DNA of 64,000 nt from JBEVJC01 sp040510375. Lineage in GTDB: Bacteria; Bacteroidota; Bacteroidia; Chitinophagales; Chitinophagaceae. Shown one piece after another: positions 18,736 to 27,162 of the stretch. The stretch lies in assembly GCA_040510375.1 (NCBI GenBank), contig JBEVJC010000022.1, forward strand, positions 203,828-267,827, read 5' to 3'. The notes below the pieces were generated by a model. The model was given only the letters and a program-made list of their open reading frames with translations, ran no database searches and was not told the origin of the DNA. The position numbers and the translations under genes were made by a program. Numbering within the stretch: position 1 is the stretch's first letter; every line of letters starts with the position of its first letter.

Positions 18736-20187
18736 CTATTCAATTCCCTTTAATACAATCTCCTTTATTTTATCAATAGGGATCCGCTCCTGTTCCATTG
18801 AATCGCGGTGGCGGATGGTTACCATATTATCTTCCTTTGTCTGGTGATCAATCGTAATGCAATACGGCGTTCCGATTGCATCCATCCGGCGATATCGTTT
18901 ACCAATGGCATCCTTTTCTTCGTAAAAGCATTTAAAGGCAGTCTTGCAGTCCTGCATAATCGCCTTGGCAATCTCGGGCAGGCCATCCTTTTTAGTCAAC
19001 GGGAAAACCGCCAGTTTAACCGGGGCAAGTTTCGGCGGAAGTTTCAGCAATACGCGGCTGTCGGGTTTTTCCGGTGTGCTGAGATCCTGTTCTTCATATG
19101 AATTACTCATCACCAGTAAAAACATCCGGTCCAGGCCGATTGATGTTTCCAGCACATACGGAATATAATTCTGGTTGATTTCCGTATCAAAATATTGCTG
19201 CTTCTTGCGGCTGAATTCCTGGTGCTGTTTCAGGTCGTAATCCGTGCGGCTATGGATCCCTTCCACTTCTTTAAATCCAAAAGGAAATTCAAATTCTATA
19301 TCACATGCCGCGTCTGCATAGAATGCCAGTTTAACGTGATCATGGAACTTATATTTATCAGCAGGGAAACCAAGACTCAAATGCCATTTCAGGCGCTCGG
19401 CCTTCCAGTATTCATACCATTCTTTTTGTGTACCGGGACGGATAAAAAACTGCATTTCCATCTGCTCAAATTCGCGCATGCGGAAAATAAACTGACGGGC
19501 CACAATTTCATTCCTGAACGCCTTTCCAATCTGTGCGATCCCGAAGGGAATCTTCATCCGGCCGGTCTTCTGCACATTCAGGAAATTCACAAAGATCCCC
19601 TGTGCCGTTTCAGGACGCAGGTACACTTTATTATCCGTTTCACCATCGGAGGATGGGTTTCCAAACTCGGTGGCAAACATCAGGTTGAACTGACGGATAT
19701 CAGTCCAGTTGGCCGTGCCGCTGACAGAACATTTGATATTATACCGGATAATAAGATCCTTCAGTGCGTCGAAATTATCCTGGCTCAGCAACACATCCAT
19801 ATCGGTAAGTAATGCCCGTGCCTCATCCAGCCGGCCGTCTTTTTCCATAATCTCTGCATGGCCTTCAATAAGATGGTCTACCCGGTAACGTTTGTTGCTG
19901 TCTTTATTATCGATCATCGGGTCGTTGAAATTATCCACATGACCCGAAGCCTTCCAGGTGGTCGGATGCATGAAGATGGCCGCATCAATACCTACGATAT
20001 TATTCTCCTGCAACTGGGTCATACTCTTCCACCAGTAATCCTTGATATTCTTCTTCAGTTCAGCACCCATCTGGCCGTAATCGTATACGGCCTGTAATCC
20101 ATCATAGATCTCACTGCTGGGAAAAATAAAACCGTACTCTTTACAATGCGATATGATCGCCTGGAATTTGTTATTATCAGTTGCCAT
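18736..20187 (-). CDS. glyS: Glycine--tRNA ligase (homodimeric type)
   Basis: Charges tRNA-Gly with glycine. The 483-residue protein is the eukaryote/archaea-like alpha2 type (GlyQS/GlyS1), not the alpha2-beta2 type: class II motif 2 is seen in FRNEIVARQFIFRMREFEQME and motif 3 in ETSIGLDRM, with the C-terminal anticodon-binding domain (KLAVFPLTKKDGLPEIA ... RYRRMDAIGTPYCITID). Length fits the family. The start at 20187 is supported by a TATCTTTG box 7 bp upstream. A single gene, convergent with the FNR gene. Confidence 0.96.
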   Translation of the reverse strand: MATDNNKFQAIISHCKEYGFIFPSSEIYDGLQAVYDYGQMGAELKKNIKDYWWKSMTQLQENNIVGIDAAIFMHPTTWKASGHVDNFNDPMIDNKDSNKRYRVDHLIEGHAEIMEKDGRLDEARALLTDMDVLLSQDNFDALKDLIIRYNIKCSVSGTANWTDIRQFNLMFATEFGNPSSDGETDNKVYLRPETAQGIFVNFLNVQKTGRMKIPFGIAQIGKAFRNEIVARQFIFRMREFEQMEMQFFIRPGTQKEWYEYWKAERLKWHLSLGFPADKYKFHDHVKLAFYADAACDIEFEFPFGFKEVEGIHSRTDYDLKQHQEFSRKKQQYFDTEINQNYIPYVLETSIGLDRMFLLVMSNSYEEQDLSTPEKPDSRVLLKLPPKLAPVKLAVFPLTKKDGLPEIAKAIMQDCKTAFKCFYEEKDAIGKRYRRMDAIGTPYCITIDHQTKEDNMVTIRHRDSMEQERIPIDKIKEIVLKGIE

Positions 20188-20194
20188 AAGGGGG

Positions 20195-20202
20195 CAAAGA
20201 TA
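20195..20202 (-). promoter_or_regulatory. -7 promoter box (TATCTTTG) for glyS
   Basis: Exact TAnnTTTG match 7 bp before the start codon, implying a nearly leaderless mRNA. Confidence 0.6.
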
Positions 20203-20241
20203 CAGCGATCAGCAGAACAGGTGAAACGATGAGGCTGAATT

Positions 20242-21219
20242 TTACAACTCCTCTACCTGCCGCACTTCATCGGCCTTGGCAATGGCATCAGGTTGTTTAA
20301 GCAGGTCCTTATGTGAAGTGACTTCCACCTGTTCAATCCACACCGCATACTGATTGGGGTAAATATGCCCGCCATGCTGGATGGCGTAAACGCGCGTAAA
20401 TACCGCACCGAAATACAGGATGATGGCAGAATAATAAACCCAGACCAGGATTACGATAACGGAACCCGCTGCGCCATAGGCCGAGGTCATCTGGCTTTGC
20501 CCCAGGTAGAGTCCGATCAGGATTTTTCCTCCCATAAATAATAATGCAGTAGTAAATGCACCGGCCCGTACATGACGCCACTGGATCTTTGCGTCGGGGA
20601 GCACCTTGAAGATCAGTCCGAAGAGGAAGGCCGTGATCCCGAAGGTAAGCAACAGGTTAAATCCGTAGGCAAGTATAAATTCAGTTTGCGGAAACACGCT
20701 GGAAAGCTTGCCAATAAAGGCTTCCATGATCCCGTTGATGATCAGCGACACCAGCAACAGGAAGCCGAGTGTGACAATGATCGAAAAAGATAATAACCGG
20801 TTTATGATGAGTTTGAACCAGCCCTTACCCTTGAAAGGTTTTGCCTTCAGTTTCCAGATCTGGTTGATTGAATCCTGCACTTCACCAAATACACTGGTGG
20901 CACCAATGATAAGTGTGATCAGTCCCACCACAGTGGCAAACCCGCTATCCGATGAAAGGGTAGCATTCTTTATCGTTTCCTGGATCTGCACCGCAGCATC
21001 CCTTCCTACAAAACCCTCTATCTGCCGGTATACAGAACCTTCCACTGCTTCCTGTCCATAAAAAATATCACTGACCCAGATGATGATGATGATCAGGCCG
21101 GGGAGGGAGAAAATGGTGTAGTAAGCAAGGGCTGCACTCAGTTTAAGGACCTTGTCGTCCATGAAATCCGAAAACGTTTGTTTCAGGATCACCCAGGACT
21201 TCTTTAATTTAAATGCCAT
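20242..21219 (-). CDS. YihY/BrkB-family inner membrane protein
   Basis: 325 residues with an N-terminal amphipathic region, then about six membrane segments in the UPF0761/BrkB pattern: ALAYYTIFSLPGLIIIIIWVSD, GLITLIIGATSVFGEVQDSINQIW, a loop, and a C-terminal AYGAAGSVIVILVWVYYSAIILYFGAVFTRVYA, which is the family's most conserved part. The family was once called ribonuclease BN in error; its molecular role remains unclear (a transport or lipid-related role has been suggested for relatives). The C-terminal tail of about 40 residues is charged. Adjacent to and codirectional with the MazG-type gene (33 bp gap), but no functional link is obvious. Confidence 0.9.
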   Translation of the reverse strand: MAFKLKKSWVILKQTFSDFMDDKVLKLSAALAYYTIFSLPGLIIIIIWVSDIFYGQEAVEGSVYRQIEGFVGRDAAVQIQETIKNATLSSDSGFATVVGLITLIIGATSVFGEVQDSINQIWKLKAKPFKGKGWFKLIINRLLSFSIIVTLGFLLLVSLIINGIMEAFIGKLSSVFPQTEFILAYGFNLLLTFGITAFLFGLIFKVLPDAKIQWRHVRAGAFTTALLFMGGKILIGLYLGQSQMTSAYGAAGSVIVILVWVYYSAIILYFGAVFTRVYAIQHGGHIYPNQYAVWIEQVEVTSHKDLLKQPDAIAKADEVRQVEEL

Positions 21220-21252
21220 ATTACTATGTCTAAAATATAATGCCAGTCTGCA

Positions 21253-21582
21253 TCAGCCCCTCAGCTTCGGATTATTGAGATGGCGTTCCGCATCCCGAAC
21301 CCGCTTCTTTTCAAAATTCTTCTGAAGGGCTTCCGTCAGGTTTACGCCCGTCTGGTTGGCCATACAAACCAATACCCATAACACATCGGCCATCTCATCG
21401 GCCAGGTCGGCACCCGACTCCGATTCCTTGAACGACTGGTCACCATACTTCCTGGCCATGATCCGCGCCAGCTCACCCACCTCTTCGGTAAGTAAGGCCA
21501 TATTCGTCAACTCACTGAAATAACGAACCCCGATCGTTTTTACCCACTGGTCAACCTCCAGTTGCAACTCCTCAATCTTCAT
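21253..21582 (-). CDS. MazG-type nucleotide pyrophosphohydrolase
   Basis: 109 residues from ATG 21582 (MKIEELQLEVDQW). An in-frame ATG at 21669 would add 29 residues not seen in this family, so I reject it. The helix pattern LTEEVGELARIMARKYG followed by LADEMADVLWVLVCMANQTGVNL carries the ExxE ... ExxD magnesium-binding residues of the MazG/all-alpha NTP pyrophosphatase superfamily. It probably hydrolyses a non-canonical or excess (d)NTP to the monophosphate. Single-domain, short MazG-like form (as in RS21-C6/iMazG relatives). Substrate unknown. Confidence 0.88.
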   Translation of the reverse strand: MKIEELQLEVDQWVKTIGVRYFSELTNMALLTEEVGELARIMARKYGDQSFKESESGADLADEMADVLWVLVCMANQTGVNLTEALQKNFEKKRVRDAERHLNNPKLRG

Positions 21583-21694
21583 AACAAAACATTTTGATGG
21601 CCATTGCAATATAGCACCATTATGACCGTTATCAACATCTTTTCCACATATTACCTGCTGATACATCATTGCGACTAACCCATTAATTCAAACC

Positions 21695-22027
21695 ATGCGA
21701 CCAATCATCCATTACTGTATGATCCTTGCCCTGCTCACTTCCTGCCTGGTTGTGTTGTCGGCACCGGTCTGTGCCCAGTCTGTTTATGCCGACAAGGAAA
21801 CAAAACCTCCCTACCGGATCCTGACCGCCGGCAACCAGATCAGTATCCGGAGCACAAAGGATATCAAGACCGTTATGGTATGGACCACCAGCGGAAGCCG
21901 CATACTGGAAAAGTCGGTACTGGCACCACTCTATAGCTTTCGCGTACCCACCCAGCACAAATTGATTTTCCTGCGGATTGAACTGACCGATGGCAAAACC
22001 TATTCGGAAAAAATCGGGGTTAACTGA
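21695..22027 (+). CDS. Tiny exported protein resembling a stand-alone T9SS C-terminal domain
   Basis: 110 residues. A signal peptide covers about 1-27 (hydrophobic ILALLTSCLVVLSAP, ending CAQS). The remaining roughly 80 residues look like one beta-sandwich domain: ISIRSTKDIKTVMVWTTSG-type strand pair, then FRVPTQHKLIFLRIELTDG and KTYSEKIGV. That order (strand, 'v.v.t..G..v', 'G.Y.v.i...dG....k.v') parallels type A T9SS sorting domains, but no cargo domain precedes it. The resemblance is by eye only. It does not lie in an operon; the MazG-type gene diverges from it. Confidence 0.65.
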   Translation: MRPIIHYCMILALLTSCLVVLSAPVCAQSVYADKETKPPYRILTAGNQISIRSTKDIKTVMVWTTSGSRILEKSVLAPLYSFRVPTQHKLIFLRIELTDGKTYSEKIGVN

Positions 22028-22143
22028 TCACGCAGTTGTCTTCATCTGCACCAATACATTTCCTGACCTTATAACCCAGACTTTACCAGGCAATTTACCC
22101 CGATACTTTTTTCGTCCTTCGTCCCGTTCCTTCCTGCCCACCA

Positions 22144-22596
22144 TCATTCCCGGTTTTTCGAATCAATCCAGATCGTCACCGGCCCATCATTAACCAGCTC
22201 CACTTTCATATCAGCTCCAAAACTTCCCGTTGCTATTGATTTGCCGAGTGTGTCCGACAGGACTCCGATCATCTTTTCATACATAACCACTGCATTTTCC
22301 GGCCGCGCTGCCCGGATATACGAAGGACGGTTCCCTTTTTTTGTTGATGCATGAAGCGTAAACTGGCTGACCAGCATTATTTCCCCGTTTATTTCTTTTA
22401 CCGGCAGGTTCATCACTCCGGACGGGTCATCAAAAACCCGCAGGTTGACGATCTTCCCGGCAAGCCAGGCCAGGTCTTCCTCTACATCGGCTTCTTCAAT
22501 ACCAAGGAACAGCAATAATCCGGGTCCGATCGACGAAAACACCCGGCCATCAATCGTAACCGAGGCGTGTTTGACCCGTTGAATAACGACTCTCAT
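22144..22596 (-). CDS. dtd: D-aminoacyl-tRNA deacylase
   Basis: Removes D-amino acids (and glycine wrongly put on tRNA-Ala) from tRNA. The 150-residue product has the hallmark DTD motifs: SQFTLHA (about residues 77-83, the -SQFTLx- motif) and NDGPVT near the C-terminus (variant of the -NxGPxT- motif; here the pattern is N-D-G-P-V-T), with MRVVIQRVKHASVTIDG at the start. Length matches the family. Divergent from arfB with 36 bp between the two start codons, so the two translation quality-control genes share one short promoter region. Confidence 0.95.
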   Translation of the reverse strand: MRVVIQRVKHASVTIDGRVFSSIGPGLLLFLGIEEADVEEDLAWLAGKIVNLRVFDDPSGVMNLPVKEINGEIMLVSQFTLHASTKKGNRPSYIRAARPENAVVMYEKMIGVLSDTLGKSIATGSFGADMKVELVNDGPVTIWIDSKNRE

Positions 22597-22632
22597 AATT
22601 TATCTTTATGGCTGCGTAAAATTAAGGCCCGT

Positions 22633-23037
22633 ATGATCGATTTCACTGGTGAAATAAAATTTACCACCACCCGCAGCGGTGGTAAGGGAGGACAAAATGT
22701 AAACAAGGTGGAAACCGCTGTGGTGGCCACTCTCCATGTGGAGGGTTCAACATTGCTCACGGATGAGCAAAAAAACCTGGTGAAAGAGAAACTTTCCAAC
22801 AGGCTGAATAAGGAAGGAATGCTGGTAATCCGTGCGCAGACCCACCGCACCCAGCTTTCCAATAAGGAGGAAGCAACCGAACGCATCAATAAACTCGTAG
22901 ATACTGCGTTAATAAAAAAGAAACTCCGGATTGCCACCCGGGTCAGCTTTGCAGCCAAACAGGCCCGGATCGAACACAAAAAAAGAAAGTCCGATATAAA
23001 ATCAGAGAGGAAAAAGTACAGACCCGGAGAACACTGA
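22633..23037 (+). CDS. arfB: Peptidyl-tRNA hydrolase ArfB (ribosome rescue factor)
   Basis: Releases peptides from ribosomes stalled at the 3' end of a broken mRNA. 134 residues from ATG 22633. A more upstream in-frame ATG at 22567 would overlap the start of divergent dtd and add residues foreign to the family, so I chose 22633. The catalytic GGQ lies at residues 19-21 (RSGGKGGQNVNK), and the basic C-terminal tail (RIEHKKRKSDIKSERKK) matches the part that enters the empty mRNA channel of the ribosome in this family. It lacks the other RF1/RF2 domains, as expected. Confidence 0.93.
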   Translation: MIDFTGEIKFTTTRSGGKGGQNVNKVETAVVATLHVEGSTLLTDEQKNLVKEKLSNRLNKEGMLVIRAQTHRTQLSNKEEATERINKLVDTALIKKKLRIATRVSFAAKQARIEHKKRKSDIKSERKKYRPGEH

Positions 23038-23056
23038 CCACCATAAAAAACTGCAA

Positions 23057-24100
23057 TTGAAAACCAGCCTGACCCTTATATCATTCCTTGCCCTCCTGTC
23101 TGTTGCAATTTCGTACGGATTGAATTCCTGTAAAAAAGATGATAACCCCAACGATCTTCATTTTGTATTACAGGAACAGCCCGCCAATCTTCCGCCACCA
23201 CTTTACCGCTTTACCGATAATCCGCTTTCAGAAGAAGGGATCGCGCTGGGACGGAAATTATTCTATGATGGCCGCCTTTCGCTTGATGGAAACTTTCCCT
23301 GCGCATCCTGTCACCAGCAGACTGCTGCATTCGGTACGTTTGAACACGACCGCAGCCATGGCTACAACGGTTCCCATACTATAAGAAATGCACCACCACT
23401 CTTCAACCTTGCCTGGAAAGAAAAATTTCATTGGGATGGTGAATTCAATTCTTTCCTGGCAGAAGCCGCGCAGCCAATCAACGGACATATTGAAATGGCT
23501 GAATCATTCAACGGCGTAATTGATAAACTGCAGCGCGATGCAGAGTACCGCCGGATGTTCCGCCAGGTATTCCATACCGAATTCATCAGCAGCGATAATT
23601 TATTAAAGGCACTGGCACAGTTTACCGGCACGCTGGTATCCTATCAGTCCAGGTACGACCGGTATAAAAAAGGGGAAGCCACACTGAATACCCAGGAAAC
23701 CGAGGGCTACGAGCTGTTTAAAATAAATTGCACCGGATGCCATCCCGAACCTTTGTTTACCGATAATACATTCCGCAACACCGGGCTTCCACTGGATCCC
23801 TTCCTCGATGATCATGGACGGGTGCGTATTACCGGCGACGCCGCCGATGAGGGAAGGTTTATTGTACCAAGCCTTCGCAATGTATACCTCACCTCCAATT
23901 ATATGCACGATGGCCGGTTCAATACTTTATTACAATGCGTCAATCATTACCGGTCGGGAGTACAGACCGGTCCCAATACCGATCCCGCACTTGCGGGCGG
24001 AATCAGTATGACCGATGCACAGGCCACGAACATCACTTTATTTTTGCGCACTTTGTCCGACTCCGGTTTTCTCACCAATCCGCGTTTTTCCAAACCATAA
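23057..24100 (+). CDS. Di-haem cytochrome c peroxidase/MauG-family lipoprotein
   Basis: 347 residues starting at a TTG codon; no in-frame ATG exists before the signal sequence, and the next frame upstream has no start. The signal peptide ends in a lipobox (GLNSC, Cys25), so the protein is probably lipid-anchored. Two haem c motifs are present: CASCH at 82-86 and CTGCH at 225-229, the arrangement of bacterial cytochrome c peroxidases and MauG-like enzymes. Such enzymes reduce H2O2 in the periplasm or oxidise other substrates; which applies is not clear. The 19-bp gap after arfB is probably coincidental. Confidence 0.9.
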   Translation: MKTSLTLISFLALLSVAISYGLNSCKKDDNPNDLHFVLQEQPANLPPPLYRFTDNPLSEEGIALGRKLFYDGRLSLDGNFPCASCHQQTAAFGTFEHDRSHGYNGSHTIRNAPPLFNLAWKEKFHWDGEFNSFLAEAAQPINGHIEMAESFNGVIDKLQRDAEYRRMFRQVFHTEFISSDNLLKALAQFTGTLVSYQSRYDRYKKGEATLNTQETEGYELFKINCTGCHPEPLFTDNTFRNTGLPLDPFLDDHGRVRITGDAADEGRFIVPSLRNVYLTSNYMHDGRFNTLLQCVNHYRSGVQTGPNTDPALAGGISMTDAQATNITLFLRTLSDSGFLTNPRFSKP

Positions 24101-24126
24101 AAAAACCCACGGTTATTACCGTGGGT
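24101..24126 (-). terminator. Hairpin terminator between convergent genes
   Basis: Perfect 9-bp stem ACCCACGGT / ACCGTGGGT with a TATT loop. On the minus strand it is followed by a T-run (24101-24105), so it chiefly ends the gene at 24164; it may also act weakly on the plus strand. Confidence 0.75.
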
Positions 24127-24163
24127 GAATATTTTAATGTGGAAGGTGCTGGGTAACCTGTGG

Positions 24164-24832
24164 TTATTTATTAACGGGAGTAACAACCGGCTGGTTGGAT
24201 TTTCGTTTCCCCTTTAATGTATCAAGCGAAAGACGCTGCACTTCAATTTGTTTTGTCTGTCTCTCCAGGTCCTCCGTATTTTTTTGCAATTTCTTTTCCA
24301 GCTCGGCCTTTTCTTCCTGTAATTCCTTGTATTTTTTTTCTGATTTGGCTACGGTTTCTTCATTTCCCCTGATCTCGATTTCCAGTTTAGCCTCTTCAAT
24401 TTCCGGATGCAGGGTGTTGAGAAAATGTTTTGCCCTGGCAACCTCATCGGTCTTCATGGAGGGCAGCTGGTTCTCGTCGGCCGACATGATCACCATGTAT
24501 AAAGTGGTTTCATCATCATCCTTGCGGCTTTTCTTCTCAATTTTAATGAGATAATCGCGCTGGATCGGATCGATCTCACTTATAACAGTGTTCCGGAAAA
24601 CGATAAAACCCTTGTTCTTGTTAAACAGGCCTTTTTCTGTTTTAGCTGAATAACCCAGCTTTTCCACCTTTTGCACAAAGGCATTTTCCACCGCTTCGGG
24701 TGAATAAGCATAGTCGATCACAAATGCCCGTTGTTTTTTCTTGTCGAAATCGATGGTGCCTTCGTACGACTGTCCAAAGGTTTTAATGCCCGCAAGGGCA
24801 AGAAGTGTAATCATCAGAAGAATCTCTCTCAT
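24164..24832 (-). CDS. Exported protein with C-terminal coiled coil, unknown function
   Basis: 222 residues from ATG 24832 (MREILLMITLL). An in-frame ATG at 24850 overlaps the -7 promoter box at 24848-24855, which argues for the downstream start. Signal peptide about 1-20 (ending TFGQS). The middle part (IDYAYSPEAVENAFVQKVEKLGY ... GFIVFRNT) looks like a small alpha/beta domain; the last 90 residues are a Lys/Glu-rich coiled coil (KYKELQEEKAELEKKLQKN). I do not recognise a named family. Periplasmic location is likely. Confidence 0.8.
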   Translation of the reverse strand: MREILLMITLLALAGIKTFGQSYEGTIDFDKKKQRAFVIDYAYSPEAVENAFVQKVEKLGYSAKTEKGLFNKNKGFIVFRNTVISEIDPIQRDYLIKIEKKSRKDDDETTLYMVIMSADENQLPSMKTDEVARAKHFLNTLHPEIEEAKLEIEIRGNEETVAKSEKKYKELQEEKAELEKKLQKNTEDLERQTKQIEVQRLSLDTLKGKRKSNQPVVTPVNK

Positions 24833-24847
24833 AAGATCAAATTTGGA

Positions 24848-24855
24848 CAAATATA
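24848..24855 (-). promoter_or_regulatory. -7 promoter box (TATATTTG)
   Basis: Exact TAnnTTTG match, 15 bp before the ATG at 24832. It decides between two candidate starts for the downstream gene. Confidence 0.55.
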
Positions 24856-24930
24856 ATCACTTCAGGGCTAGTCCACCCGCTGCCCCGGGTCAGCCCGGCA
24901 CTGAGATTGTTTTTTTGTTTGTCAAGCCTT

Positions 24931-24938
24931 TACATTTG
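24931..24938 (+). promoter_or_regulatory. -7 promoter box (TACATTTG) for the flippase-rpiA pair
   Basis: Exact TAnnTTTG match with a TTG 21 bp upstream (24907-24909) as a candidate -33 element, and 13 bp before the TTG start at 24952. Confidence 0.6.
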
Positions 24939-24951
24939 CTCTAAAAATAAC

Positions 24952-26454
24952 TTGAGCACCTTAAAGAAACTATCCGGTCAGACCCTTTGGTATGGAGTGA
25001 GCTCCATTGCGGCCAGGTTTCTCAATTACCTGCTCTTTCCCTATCTCACCGATATCCTGCCTCCGAATTCGTACGGTGATATGTCGCTCGTTTATGCACT
25101 GATCCCTTTTTTAAATATACTTTTCACCTACGGACTGGAGACAGCCTATTTCCGGTTTGTACAACAAAAGGGCCGGGAGCAGGCAGTGTATGATACAATT
25201 ACGGTTTCGCTGATCATCAGCACAATCAGTTTCACCAGTATCATGCTCCTGTTCCGCGACAGTTTTGCCGATCTTATCTCCATCTCCAACCATCCGGAAT
25301 ATATAACTTACAGCGCCTTTATAATCGGACTGGATGCGCTGACCACGATCTCCTTTGCAAGGCTCAGGCAGGAGGGCAGGCCGGTGAAATATGCACTGGT
25401 GCGGGTTTCCGGCATTCTTATCAATATTGGTGTGACCATCTTTTTCCTGTCCATCTGCCCGGCAATAGTTAAAAAAGATCCCCACAGTTTTCTCGCAACC
25501 TTTTACAATCCCGGCATGGGCGTGGGTTATATCCTAATCGCCAACCTGGTGCAATCGGCCTTTACCTTCCTGATGCTCAGCAGGGAATTTTTCCAGTTTC
25601 GCTGGAAACCTGATATGGTATTGTGGAAGCAGATTATGATCTACTCATTGCCCTTACTGATCGCGGGTTTCGGGGGAATGATCAATGAAACATTCGACCG
25701 GATCATGCTGGGCTGGTGGTCGACCAGCGCCACACCAAAAACAGAGATCGCTATTTATTCAGGCTGTTACAAACTGGCGATCCTTATTTCCTTATTCGTC
25801 CAGGCTTTCCGGCTTGGCGCCGAACCCTTTTTCTTTAAACAGGCACAGGGAGAAGACGCACCACGCACCTATGCCCGCGTGATGAAGTTTTTTGTCATCA
25901 CCATTTGTTTCATGTTCCTGGTGGTGGCCCTGTATCTCGATGCCTGGAAACTGCTTATCCGCCGGCCCATTTACTGGACCGGAATCAAAGTGGTGCCCAT
26001 CCTGCTTTTCGCCAATATGTTCCTTGGAATTTATTATAACCTGAGTATCTGGTATAAACTCACCGGCAAAACAAAGGTCGGGGCTTCGATTACCTTTATC
26101 GGTGCAGCCATCACACTTGCCATCAATGCGGCGTTTATCCCTTCGTTTGGTTTTATGGCATGTGCCTGGGCTACCTTCTTCTGTTATGGCACCATGATGG
26201 TCATTTCTTTCACCCGTGGACAAAAAGCCTACTATGTACCCTATGCCTGGAAAAAACTGTTGGCCTACATGGTGATCGTTGCCTTGTTATACCTGGTTCA
26301 TGCCGCGTTTGAATCCATCGGATTGAATGTATGGGTAAACAGGGCCTTCGCCACGCTGTTGTTGGGAGGTTTCGGCTGGCTGATACTGAATGTGGAACGA
26401 AAAGAATTTATTAATCTTCCGGTCATCGGCCGGTTACTTACAAAAACTGTATGA
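24952..26454 (+). CDS. Polysaccharide/oligosaccharide flippase (Wzx/MATE-like)
   Basis: 500 residues from a TTG start at 24952 (STLKKLSGQTLWYGVSSIAARFL). The frame is open back to another TTG at 24907, but that lies upstream of the likely transcription start (box at 24931), so I take 24952. About 12-14 membrane helices are visible, with a first helix pair typical of the polysaccharide biosynthesis (MOP superfamily) flippases that move lipid-linked sugars across the inner membrane. Substrate unknown: no glycosyltransferases are nearby. Its stop codon overlaps the rpiA start (ATGA), pointing to translational coupling. Confidence 0.88.
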   Translation: MSTLKKLSGQTLWYGVSSIAARFLNYLLFPYLTDILPPNSYGDMSLVYALIPFLNILFTYGLETAYFRFVQQKGREQAVYDTITVSLIISTISFTSIMLLFRDSFADLISISNHPEYITYSAFIIGLDALTTISFARLRQEGRPVKYALVRVSGILINIGVTIFFLSICPAIVKKDPHSFLATFYNPGMGVGYILIANLVQSAFTFLMLSREFFQFRWKPDMVLWKQIMIYSLPLLIAGFGGMINETFDRIMLGWWSTSATPKTEIAIYSGCYKLAILISLFVQAFRLGAEPFFFKQAQGEDAPRTYARVMKFFVITICFMFLVVALYLDAWKLLIRRPIYWTGIKVVPILLFANMFLGIYYNLSIWYKLTGKTKVGASITFIGAAITLAINAAFIPSFGFMACAWATFFCYGTMMVISFTRGQKAYYVPYAWKKLLAYMVIVALLYLVHAAFESIGLNVWVNRAFATLLLGGFGWLILNVERKEFINLPVIGRLLTKTV

Positions 26455-27155
26455 CCATGGATGGAGTACTTTCAAAAGACGAAATCAAACAACGCCTTGG
26501 CGAATACGCTGCAACACTAATCCCTGCTGGTGTAACCATCGGACTGGGAACCGGTACCACCGTATACTGGCTGATAAGAGAATTGGGTAACCGCGTGCGG
26601 AAGGGACTCAACTGCCAGGTGGTGCCAACCTCGCAGGCCACCCGCGATCTGGCCGAACAGGAAGGTATCCGGGTAGTAAGCCTCAATGATGCGGGTCCGA
26701 TTGCAATGACCATCGACGGTGCCGATGAAGCAAGTTTTGAATTTGACCTTATCAAGGGAGGTGGTGCCGCCCTGTTGCAGGAAAAGATGGTAGCAGCAGC
26801 TTCAGAAAAGATGATCGTGATTATCGGGGAAGATAAACATGTAGCCAGGCTCGGTAAATTCCCGCTTCCGGTGGAAGTGATCCCTGCAGGCTGGAAGCCG
26901 CTTGTACACAAGATCCTGGCCACCGGATGTAAGGAGGTTATACTTCGTGAAAAAAATAATGAACCGGTACTGACCGACCACGGACATTATATTCTCGACT
27001 GCCATTATGAGCAGATCGATGATCCCGCGGCTCTCAATACCAGCTTACACCTGTTACCTGGCGTGGTGGAAACCGGGCTGTTTATTAATATGGCCGATAC
27101 ATTGATTATCGGTTATGCTAACGGTGATATTGTGCGGGAAGACCGCTCCCGTTGA
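26451..27155 (+). CDS. rpiA: Ribose-5-phosphate isomerase A
   Basis: Interconverts ribose-5-phosphate and ribulose-5-phosphate in the pentose phosphate pathway. 234 residues with the RpiA motifs GLGTGTT (substrate loop, about 33-39), DGADE (catalytic Asp/Glu) and KGGGAAL with the active-site lysine. Length is normal. The ATG at 26451 overlaps the preceding stop (ATGA); a second ATG at 26457 is also possible. It is transcribed with the flippase gene and is convergent, 7 bp apart, with the MBL-fold gene. Confidence 0.96.
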   Translation: MTMDGVLSKDEIKQRLGEYAATLIPAGVTIGLGTGTTVYWLIRELGNRVRKGLNCQVVPTSQATRDLAEQEGIRVVSLNDAGPIAMTIDGADEASFEFDLIKGGGAALLQEKMVAAASEKMIVIIGEDKHVARLGKFPLPVEVIPAGWKPLVHKILATGCKEVILREKNNEPVLTDHGHYILDCHYEQIDDPAALNTSLHLLPGVVETGLFINMADTLIIGYANGDIVREDRSR

Positions 27156-27162
27156 CCCACCA

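Noticed and set aside
21629..21648. Two near-DnaA-box sequences (TTATCAACA and TTTTCCACA), and gyrB in the window, suggesting a replication origin.
   Set aside because: The two boxes are isolated near the mazG start, one has a mismatch at a key position, there is no cluster of boxes with an AT-rich unwinding stretch, and no dnaA gene is seen. gyrB alone does not mark an origin.
24907..24951. TTG at 24907 as the flippase start.
   Set aside because: It lies upstream of the probable promoter box at 24931-24938 and adds residues not typical of this family.
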